This document shows, in pieces, positions 1 to 11,971 of a stretch of 64,000 nt of DNA (positions are counted from its first letter, which is position 1; each line of letters starts with the position of its first letter). The position numbers and the translations under genes were made by a program. Location: positions 62,001 to 126,000 of the forward strand of contig JAKOGH010000798.1 in assembly GCA_024811115.1 (NCBI GenBank), given 5' to 3'. Source of the stretch: Terana coerulea. Lineage: Eukaryota; Basidiomycota; Agaricomycetes; Polyporales; Phanerochaetaceae. The notes beneath the pieces were generated by a model. That model saw nothing but the letters and a program-made list of their open reading frames with translations, was not told the origin of the DNA and made no database searches.

Positions 1-699
1 CTCCGGAATGGCGAGTATGTACGGAGGTTCTAACTGGTTGCTGCAGTTCGCAGAGGTCCAGCTATGCCAATATCTCTGCAGACGTGAACGCCATCGAGCA
101 GAGTTATGTCTTCCCGCGGGGCATCTCTGCTCTGGCGACAACACAGACAAAGTTCGGGATCAGCGTCAAAGATCTCATCGGTGGGTCTTCCTGCGTCTCT
201 GGAGTAAGGATGGTACTGAATGTGGTAATCTGCAGTCGCCGGCGAGAACGGCGTCGTCCAGTCATTCCCCCGCCGCTTCCATTGACCCGAGGCGGCCGAA
301 GCGTAAAGTGACGAATGAGGAGATGGAGGAGTGGCTCGTGCAGTACGACCCCCTCACCCCGGATGACCCGAAGAGAGTGCTATCGCACAATTACAATGTA
401 CGTCTTAGCTCGTCACCTGGTCAGTGTCCCATACGAAGTGTTGATGGGCGTCGATCCAGGTCGCGAAAGTGAGGAACATCATCACCTCACCTGCTCTCCT
501 CGAATCCACGTCTCTGGTCTTCGCGTACGGCCTCGACCTGTTCTCAACACGCGTGGCGCCGTCAAACACGTTTGACGTCCTGAGTGAAAACTTTAACAAA
601 GCGCAGCTGGTTCTGACGGTGGGCGGCTTGGCGCTGGCGATCCTGATCACGAGGCCGATGGTCAGGAACAAGAAGCTGAAGGAGCGGTGGTATAATTAG
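1..699 (+). CDS. EMC1: EMC1, ER membrane protein complex subunit 1, 3' end
   Basis: C-terminal part of EMC1, the large lumenal and membrane subunit of the ER membrane complex that inserts transmembrane segments. The 5' end lies outside the window. After joining exons at introns of about 181-235 and 398-459, the protein reads NAIEQSYVFPRGISAL, then DPRRPKRKVTNEEMEEWL, then the family tail FAYGLDLF.TRVAPS.TFDVLSENFNKAQ. One membrane helix (LVLTVGGLALAILI) and a short basic end KKLKERWYN before the stop at 697-699 are typical of EMC1. Between ENGVVQSFPRRF and DPRRPKRK the frame changes by one base at about 280-283, so as written the gene is frameshifted. Because both sides are highly conserved, a sequence error is more likely than a dead gene. 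The identification is secure. Confidence 0.9.
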
Positions 700-1565
700 G
701 TGCATGGTGAGTTGCGTCGAGAGGTTTGGTGGACGGAATATCTGCTGAGACAACCAATGTAGAGACCGGGAGTGGGGGTTTAGCACATGTTGTTTTAGAT
801 CTTGTAATTGCTATTATTCTTCCTTCCAATAGGCTCGCCGCAAGTCCGAGCGATTGCTCACCAGTCACCACCCGTAAAAGACTGAAGAGAACCGAATTTC
901 GGGCCGACGTCCTTGAAATGGGTGAGCGACTGATTACTCCAGCGTTCACGATCTAGGACAAAGTGTGGCGCCGTCGTCGCAGATCCTCCTGGTAAGCTCC
1001 TACCGATGACAAGTGATACAGAGTGATACCTGCTCATCACTGTCACAGCTCGTCGATGTGGACTGGCCCCGACTCGGATGGTGAACAACATCAAGGTACA
1101 CCCTGTTACACAGCTCTGTAGAGGCACTGTCGCAACGATAGAATTCTCAACTTTCAAGATACGCGATCGCCGTCCTTCGCCGTCAGACCGCAGACCCCGC
1201 GAAATAGTAGCTGCGCTGATGCAGAGGGCGCGACGGATGTGTGCCGCTGATGGGCTGCATTGCAGAGCGGCCTCTTGGCCTTGGGGCAGCGGCGGACCCC
1301 AGACACCGCGGCGATCGACGTGCGGGGCAGCGCAAGATAGCCCTGGCGATGTGCGATGGGCAGCTGTCGGGAGCGTGGGCGCCGCCGTGCAACACCAGGT
1401 CGGGTGCGCTAACGCGTGGGTACGCGCTGCATGGCCGGCAGCCTTTGATGGATAGTAAGATTTGAGGTAAGTGCCCTGGGTGAAATTGCACGCTGTGAGC
1501 GGTGATGCGCTCATATAACTGCTCTCGCAGGGCGTTGCACCGTGAATCTCGCCCTCCGTCTAGTC
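700..1565. other. intergenic, no supported gene
   Basis: Open frames occur on both strands but are overlapping, low-complexity and unlike any family I recognise. This stretch probably holds the EMC1 terminator and the promoter of the NmrA-like gene. Confidence 0.4.
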
Positions 1566-3035
1566 ATGTCCGCTCCAGCGAAGCCTATCATCGTAAGCTC
1601 CTACGCCTTTGCCTTGGCTGTTTTTCCACTGAGAGCAGTTCCTTTGCAGGCGGTTGTTACTGCTACTGGAGCGCAAGGTCGCTCCGTGTGCAGAGCATTT
1701 CACAGCTCGGGGCAATGGCACGTGCGCGCTTTGACACGCGACCCGTCGGGACCCGTAGCTCAGGAATACCACCGCCAAGGGATCGAAGTCGTCCAGGCGA
1801 ACTTTGAGCACAAAGCTGAGCTGGTCGCCGCGTTCAAGGGCGCGTTTGCGGTAAGCCTACACTGCTGCTCGAAAGCCAAGGGGAACCCACAGGGATGAGC
1901 TTAACCGCTGCACACATAGGTTTTCGGGGTTACGATACCGCCATGGCACCAGTCCTACACAAACAAGGTGGACGAGTATGAGCAGGGAGTCCTTCAAGCA
2001 GACGCAGCGAAAGAAGCGGGCGTGCAGTTTATCCTTTGGAGTACGCTGCCATACGTCGGGCCTGACCTTTTGGGGCTGGGAGGGGTCGAGCTGTACGACT
2101 GTAAGTACAGGTTCTTGAGCGTGAGTTGCGAAAATTGACTGGCCGCCCTCCACAGCGAAAGCAAAAACAAACGACTACATCAAGTCTATTGGCGTCCCCT
2201 CCGTGTTCGTCTCGACACCGGTCTTCATCGATAATACGATGGCTTGGCCACTTATCAAGTGGATTGACGACGGCAAGCGGCTAGAATGTACGTCCTTCTT
2301 GATCTGCTTACCCACCGAGTCTTTTTACTGATGGTTCTATTGCAGACTGGACTTACGTCTTGGGCGCCGACAAGCCTGTGACGTACATCGTGAGCCTCAT
2401 CCCATTGCGGCGCGATAAAATACTGAAAATAGCGCACCTTAGTGGGTGGAACGAGATCTCGGACCATCCATGCTGGCGCTAGCGAACAGCTTCTTCACTT
2501 TCGGCGCGTGCGGAAGAGGCCTCTCGCAGCACCCACTGAACCATACCATTCAAACGCTTGCGTCGTGGCGGACAACCTATGGCCAGATTGCGCGTACAAT
2601 AGAGAAGGTCACGGGTGTGCCCGTGAAGCACACCATCTAGTAAGCTCTTGTGCTGGCTGCAACGCAGGGGCTAGCCAGCTCACATATGTCTTTTCCCTAC
2701 AGCCCGAATGTCGACGAACGATGGCATCCGGACTGTAAGCCCTGATTACTATTCGTACTTGCGCTCGATACCAAACTAACCCTCACCCAGTGACAAAAGC
2801 ATTCGTATACCAGAACACGCACGGTCTCTACCCAAACGAGGTGTTCCCATCGAAGATCTTCACCGACCTCGGTGTCAAGTATGGGACACTGGAGGAATAT
2901 ATTCAGGAGAGAGTTGCGCCCGTGTTCGGCAAGGAAGCCCAGGCGAAGCTCTTGCGGGGAGTCAAGCGGTCAGTCTGGCGTTCGGGCTCGGCTGTAGTTT
3001 GCGGTTCATTGTTGACTTATGCTAGTACTATCTAA
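1566..3035 (+). CDS. NmrA-like NAD(P)-binding protein
   Basis: Rossmann-fold protein of the NmrA/HSCARG type (atypical short-chain dehydrogenase family), which senses or uses NAD(P)(H). The start at 1566 gives MSAPAKPII; an intron at 1593-1649 splits the nucleotide-binding strand, and the join gives VVTATGAQGRSV, a TGxxGxxG-like motif. Later exons give RALTRDPSGPVAQ (the usual NADP-side arginine loop), GVTIPPWHQSY, GVQFILWSTLPYV, and near the end TYGQIARTIEKVTGVPVKH. Introns fall at 1851-1919, just after 2100, after 2286 and at 2390-2442, with two more after 2639. All joins keep frame, so the gene looks intact. The last exon ends at 3035, or slightly earlier if one more intron exists. It converges on the GMC gene. 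Substrate unknown. Confidence 0.82.
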
Positions 3036-3936
3036 TCGTGTAAATGCTCATACAGATTCTAAGACTGCACATATCGTTCAGGGATGAGAAGCTAATAATT
3101 CCATTCAAAAGCCGACACCATATAAGCAGGAGCCGCCCGCTGAGGAGCATGCACCGGCAACCTAGCTCAATGTCACCGTACCGTCGGCTGTCCCTTTGCC
3201 ACTGGCGAAGAACATTAATGTTATGATCCTCCATCTCCAGGAGAAGGTCTTGATGTGAGCGATCTGAATTTCGTGGGCCTGGCTTGCGCATTGGCCGCTT
3301 CTTGCGGCTGAAGAATGCGCCGCTTTGGGGGAACCTTAACAGATTGTACTGATTTCGAAAAACCTACATCTGGGGCCGTGGCTGACGTCGACGAAGTATA
3401 AACAGGCCTTGGCGAGGGAAGATGCGACAATCTTGCCCACGAAAACTATGCGCTGCCTAGGTGAGTTGCTAGTAGTCACTGCCTCAACTTCCTCATCTTT
3501 GGCGATGCAGTGCACGCCTCATGTGATGGATATGACCCTGGCGAGATGCTGTTAAAGGAGGATGGACGTGGAGAAAACGCCACAAAGCAGCGCGACAGCC
3601 TAAAATAGACCATCAGGTAGGCGCTTGTGCTGTCTTGACTCTTGACAGAGACCTGTGTTTTTATAGAGCAAATTAAGTTAAGCAAACACAATAATTTACT
3701 GCTGGCGCGCCTCTCGTAATCCCATACTTATTCCCCGCTCCCGCCTGCACACACCTCAGAGGTCCAACAAACCTCGTACCAATCCCAAACGGCTGGCAGG
3801 CCGCGACTCGCTACACGAACGTCCCAAGATAAAGGCGACGATACAAGTACACAAACGGAGAACACGAAGCGTTCATCCCTTTGCAAAATTAACGCATAGT
3901 GCAAAGGATTGAGTACGTAACGGAACACAACACAAC
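3036..3936. other. intergenic between convergent genes
   Basis: Lies between the 3' ends of the NmrA-like and GMC genes. Short frames on both strands have no recognisable domain. Nothing beyond two terminators is expected here. Confidence 0.4.
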
Positions 3937-6317
3937 TTAGGAGTGCCATGCACCCTTGATCAAGTCCGCAGCACGTTCTGCTAGGATGTAAACCGCTGCC
4001 TGCGGGTGGCCCTCTGGAACCTTTGGCTGTGGGCAAACACGATAATGGATGAGGATAGAAATCACTTGGAGTGCATGGATCACTTACGAATACCGAAGCG
4101 TCGACGATTCTAAGGCCAGACGTGCCCTTCACGAGGAGCTCTGGATCCACTACGCCCCACGATGCGTGCTTCGGAGACATGCGGGCAGTGCATGACGGAT
4201 GCCAGATGGTCACGACAGTGTTGCGCGAAGCTGCGATGATCTCTTCGTCGGTGTTGGCATCGCCCATCGTCCCAAAGCGGCCCCGGATAAAGCCCTCCCA
4301 TGGAGGGGTTTGGACGAACCGCCGGGCTTCTTTCACAGCGTGCAGCATGGCTTGCACGTCGAACTCCGATGTGAAGAATCCCGGGTCAATGATGGGGTTG
4401 TCGAAGGGGTTGGCGGACGCGAGTGTGACGGAACCCACTGACGAAGAGAGTACTTGTCAGCGAAATGCAAGTGCATTTTTGTTGTACGCACCAGATAGAG
4501 GCGAGACGACGGCTGCGTAGACTGTAATATAGTGGCCAGTAGGCGGTAAAGACTGCACACTCGCACCAAAACCATCCTACTCAACGTAATTTAGTGGCGT
4601 TTCAGGATGCGCAGCGATCACACATACGGCAAAGAGCAACTCCAAATGAGCACTATTCAGCCCTGACAAGGAGACGGGCAGAAGATCAGCGAGCGCAAGG
4701 ACCGCCGTGGGCCCAGATGTACATACCAGCAGAGGGATCTGTAAAGTTGTCAAAGATGGAAGAGTTCTTCGGGATTCGCAGGTATCCGATGGAGTTAACA
4801 GGGGAATCGGTGAACAGCCCGGTCCTGGTCTGCTCCCATTGTGCAATCTCGGCTTCCAGCCGGGTAGTGTTACGGAGGATGTCGTCGAAGGTCCCGTTCG
4901 AAGCGACCGAGAAGTAGTTCTCGAGGATTGGATGATCCTGCAGATGTTGGCCGACGTCCGGAAGGTGGACAAGGGACTTGATTCCGAAAGCTTCAACGGC
5001 GTGCTTGTCTCCGATGCCTGACAGCATCAGAAGCTGAGGGGTCGCAATTGATCCCGCAGCGAGGATGACTTCCTTCCTGGCAGTTACGTTCGCACGTTTA
5101 GCTAGAGAAAGGAGGCTCCATTAACAAGCCATCTATCAGACGTGCATGAGAATAAATCTGACCTCCAGAGGAAGGTGCGAATTCGACTGTTGTGAAGGAA
5201 GGAGCACCATGCGTAGAGCCACTTGATATGAGTCGTGTGACGGTGTTCTGCACCAGGACGTCGAGGTTGGTCCTATTCTTTGCGGGGTCGAGGTACGCCC
5301 TAGCAGAGCTACAGCGTTCTCCACCTGCGATGGTGCTCTGGGTCAAACCTAATCACAGGGCGGGTGCTTAGTGTGACCATGTGCACTCGTTTAATCAAAG
5401 CCAGTTGCCACTCACCAAAACCCACGCTGTTCCCCGAGTTGTAATCCAGGTTAAATGGAAACTCGAGTGGGTGCGTCTTACTCGTGTTGAGCACGCGGTG
5501 GTCTATTTCCGTTGGAAATCCTGGAAGGCTCAGTTCGAGAGGGCCGTATCCGTGAACCGCGGGGTTCACTTGGCCAGTAGTATTATGTCCGTCCGCGGAC
5601 GGAACAAGCCTGGAGTTCTATGGCACCTCCATCAGCCCTTGGAGGCTAGACAAATAAGAGAAGCTTTCGTACCTTGAGGTAGTAGGGTAAGAGGTTCTTC
5701 CATGACCACCCTGAGTCTCCAGTCCACTCTGCCCAGCGGTCATATTCCTCGTCAGATCCACGCGTGTATGCCATGAAATCTGTCCGAATCATGTGAGCAT
5801 TCTGGCATTCTTTGACATGAGGCAGCGCACTTATGGAGCTACTTCCGCCAAGAACTCGTCCCTTGGAGTACGGAACGATGCGATTATTCAAAGCAGGCTG
5901 AGGCACCGTTGTGTAATTCCACGTGACAGAGGAGTTCGGCAGATTGCTCGGGGCGACCCATGGAATCTCTACTCCGACTACACCATCGTCTCTGTGCAAC
6001 GCATGAGCCAGGTACGTAGCATAGAAGAAGAACCTAACATACGAAATTCCCGCCTCAATCACCAACACGGAGAACCTGGGATTTTCCGTAAGTCGTCCAG
6101 CAATGACATTGCCAGCGGTTCCGCCTGCATGCGAAGCCGTCAACGTTGGCTGTACGTGAATATAAATCTTTGAATACGCACCGCCGACTACGATAAAGTC
6201 GTAAACACGGCTTTGCAGTGTCGAGGCATCGGTATGAAAAGTGGCATGAACAAGCTCAGAGGAGGCGAGCGAAGAGGCGAAGGCGACCGCTAGAAGGTTC
6301 CGTAGTCGTACGTTCAT
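3937..6317 (-). CDS. GMC oxidoreductase, aryl-alcohol-oxidase-like (AA3), secreted
   Basis: FAD-dependent glucose-methanol-choline oxidoreductase. This class oxidises aryl or aliphatic alcohols and makes H2O2 for lignin attack. The start at 6317 gives a hydrophobic signal peptide (LLAVAFASSLASS), then YDFIVVGGA and, after an intron, GTAGNVIAGRL (ADP-binding fold). RVLGGSSSIN, FMAYTRGSDEEYDRWAEW, the second GMC signature AAGSIATPQLLMLSGIG and NPIIDPGFFTSEFD follow in order. The catalytic pair is visible: IWHPSC.ARMSP and, in the last exon, VPEGHPQAAVYILAERAA. About nine introns (for example after LPYYLK near 5675 and at DPSAG near 4733) all join in frame. Stop at 3937-3939. Roughly 600 residues, the normal length, with several N-x-S/T sites. 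Aryl-alcohol oxidase is likeliest; the substrate cannot be fixed by eye. Confidence 0.9.
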
Positions 6318-7733
6318 GGGTAAAATTGAAGCAGAGCTTGGGAGACCACGTTTTCAATAGTGCGTACACCAGCAGTATTTGTAGGGCGGTCGAGAAGAAG
6401 ATCATCCCATCACAGTGAGTGATCGAGTGCCGCCAGGAACATAGGTGTATCGTGAGATTGAGCCATCCTGACAGGCCGTGCCTGCGCTCCGCACTGTTAT
6501 GACCGGTAATCGAGGAAAGACGCGGCGGTTGTCGCTGGATTGAGGATGGACTACTGTCCGGTGCCGTGCCGGAAGGCGGCCGTCTGTGGTCTTTCTGCCA
6601 AGCACCCCGCGTACCTGCGATCGACGTCGTAGTAGCCGTAGCCCAGTGCGTGCCTGAAGTACAGAATTTCCCTCGTCAATTAATGCGAGCGCCACCCTGG
6701 TTAACGGGAGCCTCCCGCTCAACAGGAGTTACATCGGCTTCGTGCGCGTTCTCGGACGCTGCCCTCTAAGAAGCTTGGCGATGACTACAAATGTATCAGT
6801 TCTGATTGCAGCCGAACAGACGTAGTACGCACCATCTATGGCATGTCGTGCGGTGTACGACGGGCCACGTTCACGTATGGTCCGCGACAGCGGGTTGAAC
6901 TACCGCCTAGGCGAGTCGCTCATGACGCGGTATGTGAAAGTCACAGGCAACAGAGAGAAGGCATGGGACGGGGCAGATGACACGGATTTCGCGCCACGCC
7001 CGTCTTAAATACTTCATCCAAGGCATGGGTATCTTTGAAGTGCCAAAGTTAGGACGAGCGTTCAAGGCAGCAAAGCGTGAACTCTGCAGGGGCCATGCTA
7101 GGCGAGTCTAGTGCCGTAAGGTTGAGTCGCGCCCAGAGCATAAATGACGGCACAGAGCATGAACCTTCTCCTACATGTAACGTATGAGCGCATTGGCATT
7201 GGTGTTGAAAGCCACCATCTTCTGATGCTGCGCTATGCACGAAATAGCATGTTTAGTCCGGTCATCTGGAGCCATAAATCGCGCAGGTTTTGGACCTAAA
7301 ATGAAGCTTTATTCTGGCTTTCAATTCTGCGACACGTTGACATGCGGATACAGCAATGATCTCGCAAGAGTAGGGTGAGGAGAAGAGGAAAAGAGTGACA
7401 CTCAGACGCCAGAGGCTCGGCGCGTTGAAAGTTCATAGACGCCCATAAAGACGCCCGTTCAGCCCGAGTCAGGCCTATTTAGTATTTTGTCAGTATTTGC
7501 GGAACGTCCGAGTTCCTGAGTCCATAACCACTTCAGTACTGAAGCACTCCACCACAAATGAAGCCATATACGCTGCATTTTCAGTATACACTGATGACAA
7601 GATCAAATCTACACGACCGTCACGTGAAGTCTAAATGGACAAGTCGGAGCGAGCGAAGACAAGAAGCAAGTCCAGCCGGAGTGACGGCAGAGCGCGCTGA
7701 GGTAACGGCCTCCGGGTGTCAAGGGCATACTGA
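6318..7733. other. intergenic, gene-poor
   Basis: Upstream region of the GMC gene and downstream region of the first DUF6534 gene. A 106-codon minus-strand frame at 6402-6722 is arginine-rich and resembles nothing known. No repeat or RNA gene seen. Confidence 0.4.
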
Positions 7734-9227
7734 TCAAACTTCCGACAACACGGGATACTTGCGGATGCTACCGGACGGCTGTGTAGACGAAGCTCCCATT
7801 GAGAAGATGGATCGTCCATGAACAGTGAGAACTGACCTGATCCTCCATCGGGATATCTTCACCCTCGACCCATAGGTTCTCCTGCCCGCGAACACCAGCG
7901 CCAAGAGAAGTCGTAGTTGTCGTGCGAGTACGCGTGAAGACGATGGGAGCTGGCGCCGACGAGTCTGGCTTGCTCGAGTGGTGCGTATGAGCTGTCATGT
8001 GCAAGTGGCTTGTCGTCCAGTCCCGTCCTCCCATGATGCGGATGCGGCTGTTGAAAATGACGAGCATGGCGTTGGAGTACAGCTTGCCCAAAATGGTCGC
8101 AGCGCAGCTGTGGTAGGCGTAACGGGGGAATGCGTAGTAAAGCACGATGTCGATGATGGCAACAACAGCTAGATAGACTACGGTCAGCATGTACGCGGGC
8201 CGCCAGAGCATTGTCAACGTACCTGTTAGGGTTCCTGTTTCCACGATCAGCCGTACCAGCCTCCGTACCAGAGCATGCGTCCCTGTCATCCTTGTGTCGC
8301 CCCTCAGAAGCTTGTGAATGTAAGTATGGATGGCTACGAACGCAAGGCAATATTTAACTCACCAGAAAGGCCATTAGCGCGGCAATAATGACATCACACG
8401 CCGGCGCTGCCTGCGAGCCAAATCTACGCATATGCAGTCTGTCAGCGTAGCGTGGCAGAAACAGGAGAAGGAACGCACGCCAGTGCTGACTTTGGCCCCT
8501 GCCTCTAGTTGAGAAAATTTGCCAATGAAAAGGCTTGGCCCCCGGCTATGATACCAGCAGTTCCCTGTAGGAGCGCAAGCTGCCGAACAGAGTTAGTGAA
8601 CACGAGAACCCATCTGTGGATTTTGCAGCGCTTACCAACGATACGACAATCCTGAGGATCTTCGATCCCGACAAGATACCAATGCGATGGGCGTAGTACA
8701 GTTGCACGGCACATGCGACTGCGTCTTGGTCAGCATCCCGTACACAACGACAGGTGGAGACGCTTACCTATAGCAGTCATTACCGGCACTGCGAGCCACT
8801 CATTTTGTATCGAGTCGAGGATTTCCAGGTCGCCAAAATTTCTCGCATACGAGTTGAATATGTCATTCGTGACCAAAACCGTCTGAGCGGTATCGATGAG
8901 GTAGACTCCGTAAACCAAGATTCGTGGAATTAAGCCGTCATTGGGAAAGGATATGTGATAAAGATCTGGGGAAGATGTTGGGCAGGTCGGTACAGCGATA
9001 GGCCGAGAAGTACGCACAGACTTGAACGGACAAAATCCCATAAAGTGCCCAGTTGAAGAGTGCCCCTAGCAGCTTTTGGACTGATAATCAGCGCTCGAAG
9101 CCTCAAAATTTTCGACGGTGCATACCACAGGACCCGCGCTGCGGAATGTAAGTCAAGTGAGCGGTAGCTGAAAGGGGTGGAGCACTTACATGGGTGCTAG
9201 GTTAGTCGGTTCGGTCGAGTTCGACAT
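7734..9227 (-). CDS. DUF6534 multi-pass membrane protein A
   Basis: Basidiomycete membrane protein of unknown function. The start at 9227 gives MSNSTEPTNLAPM; the following exons give AGPV, then LLGALFNWALYG.LSVQV (first membrane helix). LVYGVYLIDTAQTVLVTND, QNEWLAVPVMTAIG, AVQLYYAHRIGILSGSK and HALVRRLVRLIVETGTLTG follow, then the hallmark DUF6534 block AAVILGKLYSN-type (here AATILGKLYSNAMLVIFNSR). Seven membrane helices are plausible. The cytosol-like tail is Ser/Thr-rich and ends LWVEGEDIPMEDQ. There a good 5' splice site (gtcagt) allows a last exon PSGSIRKYPVLSEV with its stop at 7734-7736; without that splice the frame stops at 7768. All five paralogues in this window have the same core order. 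Function unknown. Confidence 0.85.
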
Positions 9228-11971
9228 GGCAACGAAAGCTTGCAATATTCACTAAAGAGTGTTCGGGAGCATCAGAGGGAGAGCAGCTAGGCAGGGCTCT
9301 CTGAGCTCACCACTAAGTATACTTCTCAACTCTCTGTTCCTTGCAACCGGAAAGCGATGTCACATGTCTTAGAGACGTCGTTGCCGAAGTATGCAGAGAG
9401 CGAGAGTTCAGGAGGACATGACGGACGGAATGAGAGTGGTGCGCGGTGGTTCACTGATTCGTTCAGGTTAGGTGACGGAGCTTGAGCGAATCGAATCCGT
9501 CGGCTTCCGTCAGGTCCATCTGTCACGCCAAATCAACCATCATATGCCCAAAGACACTGATTGCCGACGGATGGGAAGAAATGGGGCTGAATTTAGGCTG
9601 CAAGCCGCGGCCTCTGGCCCTTTGCTCGATTCTTCACTTGCTGATAGCAACGGGTGATTGCATGCAGTGCTGTATAGACTTCGCTGGCCGCAGCCTCGAC
9701 CTCCGCCGCTGCGAGACCTAGAACAAGAAGATCCTGGGTTCGATCCCCGATCACGGAAATCGAGCAGGATTTATGGAAAGTGTGGCGTATGTACGCCACA
9801 TCACTTCGTTAAAGCCACCAAGACAGCCCCGGAGCGTCTTGACGGCGTCTTCCTGTTGTTGTTAAGTGCAACTCTCACAGGCTGACGAATATTTGGACCT
9901 TATAAAACGCGGTGTATAAGCACAGAACTGCGCAGAATAAGAATGCCGCAGTTTAAGTCCTTCCAAGGGCCAGGTTTACGAGCCGGAATCCTCCCTGACT
10001 GTGCAAAATTTGCATGAGCGTCTTGCAAAGAACAATAACAAAGGAACGGACCAAAACGGTAAGCGTCATTCACGACCATGGGCGACCCTTCACGCTACCG
10101 TAGCGTTGGCTCCGTGCGATGGAAGCGGAGCCGTAATACGCTAATTGGAACCACAGACGTCAGCCATTAGACCGAATACGAGCCGGTGGGCGGGACAGTG
10201 TCTGTCACAGTCAAGGGGACCACCGCGGCCAAATCGCGACTCTGGCGTGCATAGCAAAAGAACGGGCCCGCTTCTCAGCTTGCATCTGGGGACTACATCC
10301 AGCTTTTACCGCACTTCGTGGATCATCCAGGCCAACGTCTTGGAATGGCTAGTCGCTCGGTACAGTACACCGGTACCAGCAAGGACCACATGTTACCAAG
10401 CGAATAGAGCACGACTTTGAAAGCACTGCAGCCTCAGCGAGTGAGCATTTTATATAGAAGTATCAACGGGCGCACGGGTAAATCCCTCAAGGTTGCAGAG
10501 GCCAGTACTTTTCTACCTTTCCTTGGCCTTTCCCGCCAGGACATGAGCATCACTCGGTGGCAGTGAACACTCAACGACGCTTACAACTATGCTAAGTTGC
10601 TATACTCGGCAATTCCTTGGCCCTCTTCCAACAATAAGATGGCCTGAGTTGTACAGTGCGAAGTCATGATCAAGTGAGACGTGGAAAGCTAGGAAGGAGC
10701 CCGTCGTCAGCAGTAGACGCCTGTTTCGTCGTCGGCACCTGCCGAAAGGCTGTGCCATATCCGGAACGCCACAATCCTCCGGGCCGCTCTGACTAAACAA
10801 CCAATTCTCAATTTCCCATGTCTCGAGAAATCTTTCAAGAGCATGCACTTGGCATGCACCGACCGAACATTTCGTCTCCCTCATACACACCGCCTGCTCT
10901 CAGATACAGAGAGCCCAAGAACGATGTGCTAGATGCACACCGGCGAGCCCGGGACTCCTACCATGGTTACGGCCACTTTACGAGAGACTCGGTCGAGGAA
11001 GATGCAGTCAGCTGCATTATCAAGACATGGGAGCCTTCTAAATTAAATGCTGTAAGCATATCTTTAGTGGAATCGTCGTCCCCTATTGAACACTGGCAGA
11101 ACGTAATTTGGAAGTCCGAGTCGGAGGGTCGCAAGTCTACTATCCTTTTCATCCTTCTATTTGGACAAGACACTGAAGGCATATATGCTGCATTATAGTG
11201 TACAGTGTATAAATAGCAAACTTTAAGGATGTTGCTGTACCCATGAGAAGTGAGCTTACTTTGTTCAACTATATGGCAGTCCCTTTATCTATGCCCCAAA
11301 TACTTGAGCTCGACTACTCAATCATATATTCCAGCGTTCTACGTATGTGCCCATGTCACGCAAGTCTATTCGACCACAGGCTACATCATCATGCGTTTTA
11401 GTGTGTTTTTGCCACAGCGCACTTCACCGATCATATATTGCGCAAATTCCGTTATCCACACGGATGAAGCGCCGTGTCTGATATCTGCACCCACGTTTTA
11501 AGGTCCGTGATCACGACCCAGGCATGATGCCTCCATGTGCTCACCAGAATTTGCAGTGCACCCGCAGCCAACCCGCAACCTCCGCCAATCATGATCAGCG
11601 AACACTGCCGTTGAAAACTCGTTGCTGGGCGTGATGATGGCCTGTGCGGGGCACCGGGGCCCAGGATTGCCCGATCCCCATGTCGCCTTTCACCCCTCCT
11701 CTCTGTGCTTGTCGGCCAGCTCACCGTACCACCACGTCGTTCTGGATAGCGGGTGAGCGACTTTGGCCGGAGCCACTGGGGGCATGGACGCTCTGTCCCA
11801 CAGCGCCATCGTCGCACATGAAAGGGTTCAGGTTGTCCGAGTACGTCCTTCACCACGGGCTGCGGGCTCCGATGACTGACCGGTTGCTCAGTATGTAAAT
11901 GGTATGAAACCAACCCTGCATGCTACCTCCAACTCACCGCATGATTTTACTTCTGCGGGGTAGTCTGTAGC
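9228..11971. other. 2.7 kb gene-poor stretch
   Basis: The largest gap in the window. No frame longer than about 150 codons, and none with a recognisable motif. A tRNA-T-arm-like string (gggttcgatcccc) sits near 9736 but folds into no tRNA. It may hold decayed repeats or transposon debris; nothing could be named. Confidence 0.4.

Noticed and set aside
858..1514. 218-codon minus-strand open frame
   Set aside because: Composition is biased (many Ala, Arg, Ser), it lies across other open frames, and it shows no motif or splice logic.
9673..9760. Possible tRNA or tRNA-derived SINE on the plus strand
   Set aside because: gggttcgatcccc resembles a T-arm and tggccgcag could be an A-box, but no 7-base acceptor stem, D-arm or anticodon arm can be formed.
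11452..11913. 153-codon minus-strand open frame
   Set aside because: No domain or conserved pattern and no supporting exons. Likely chance.
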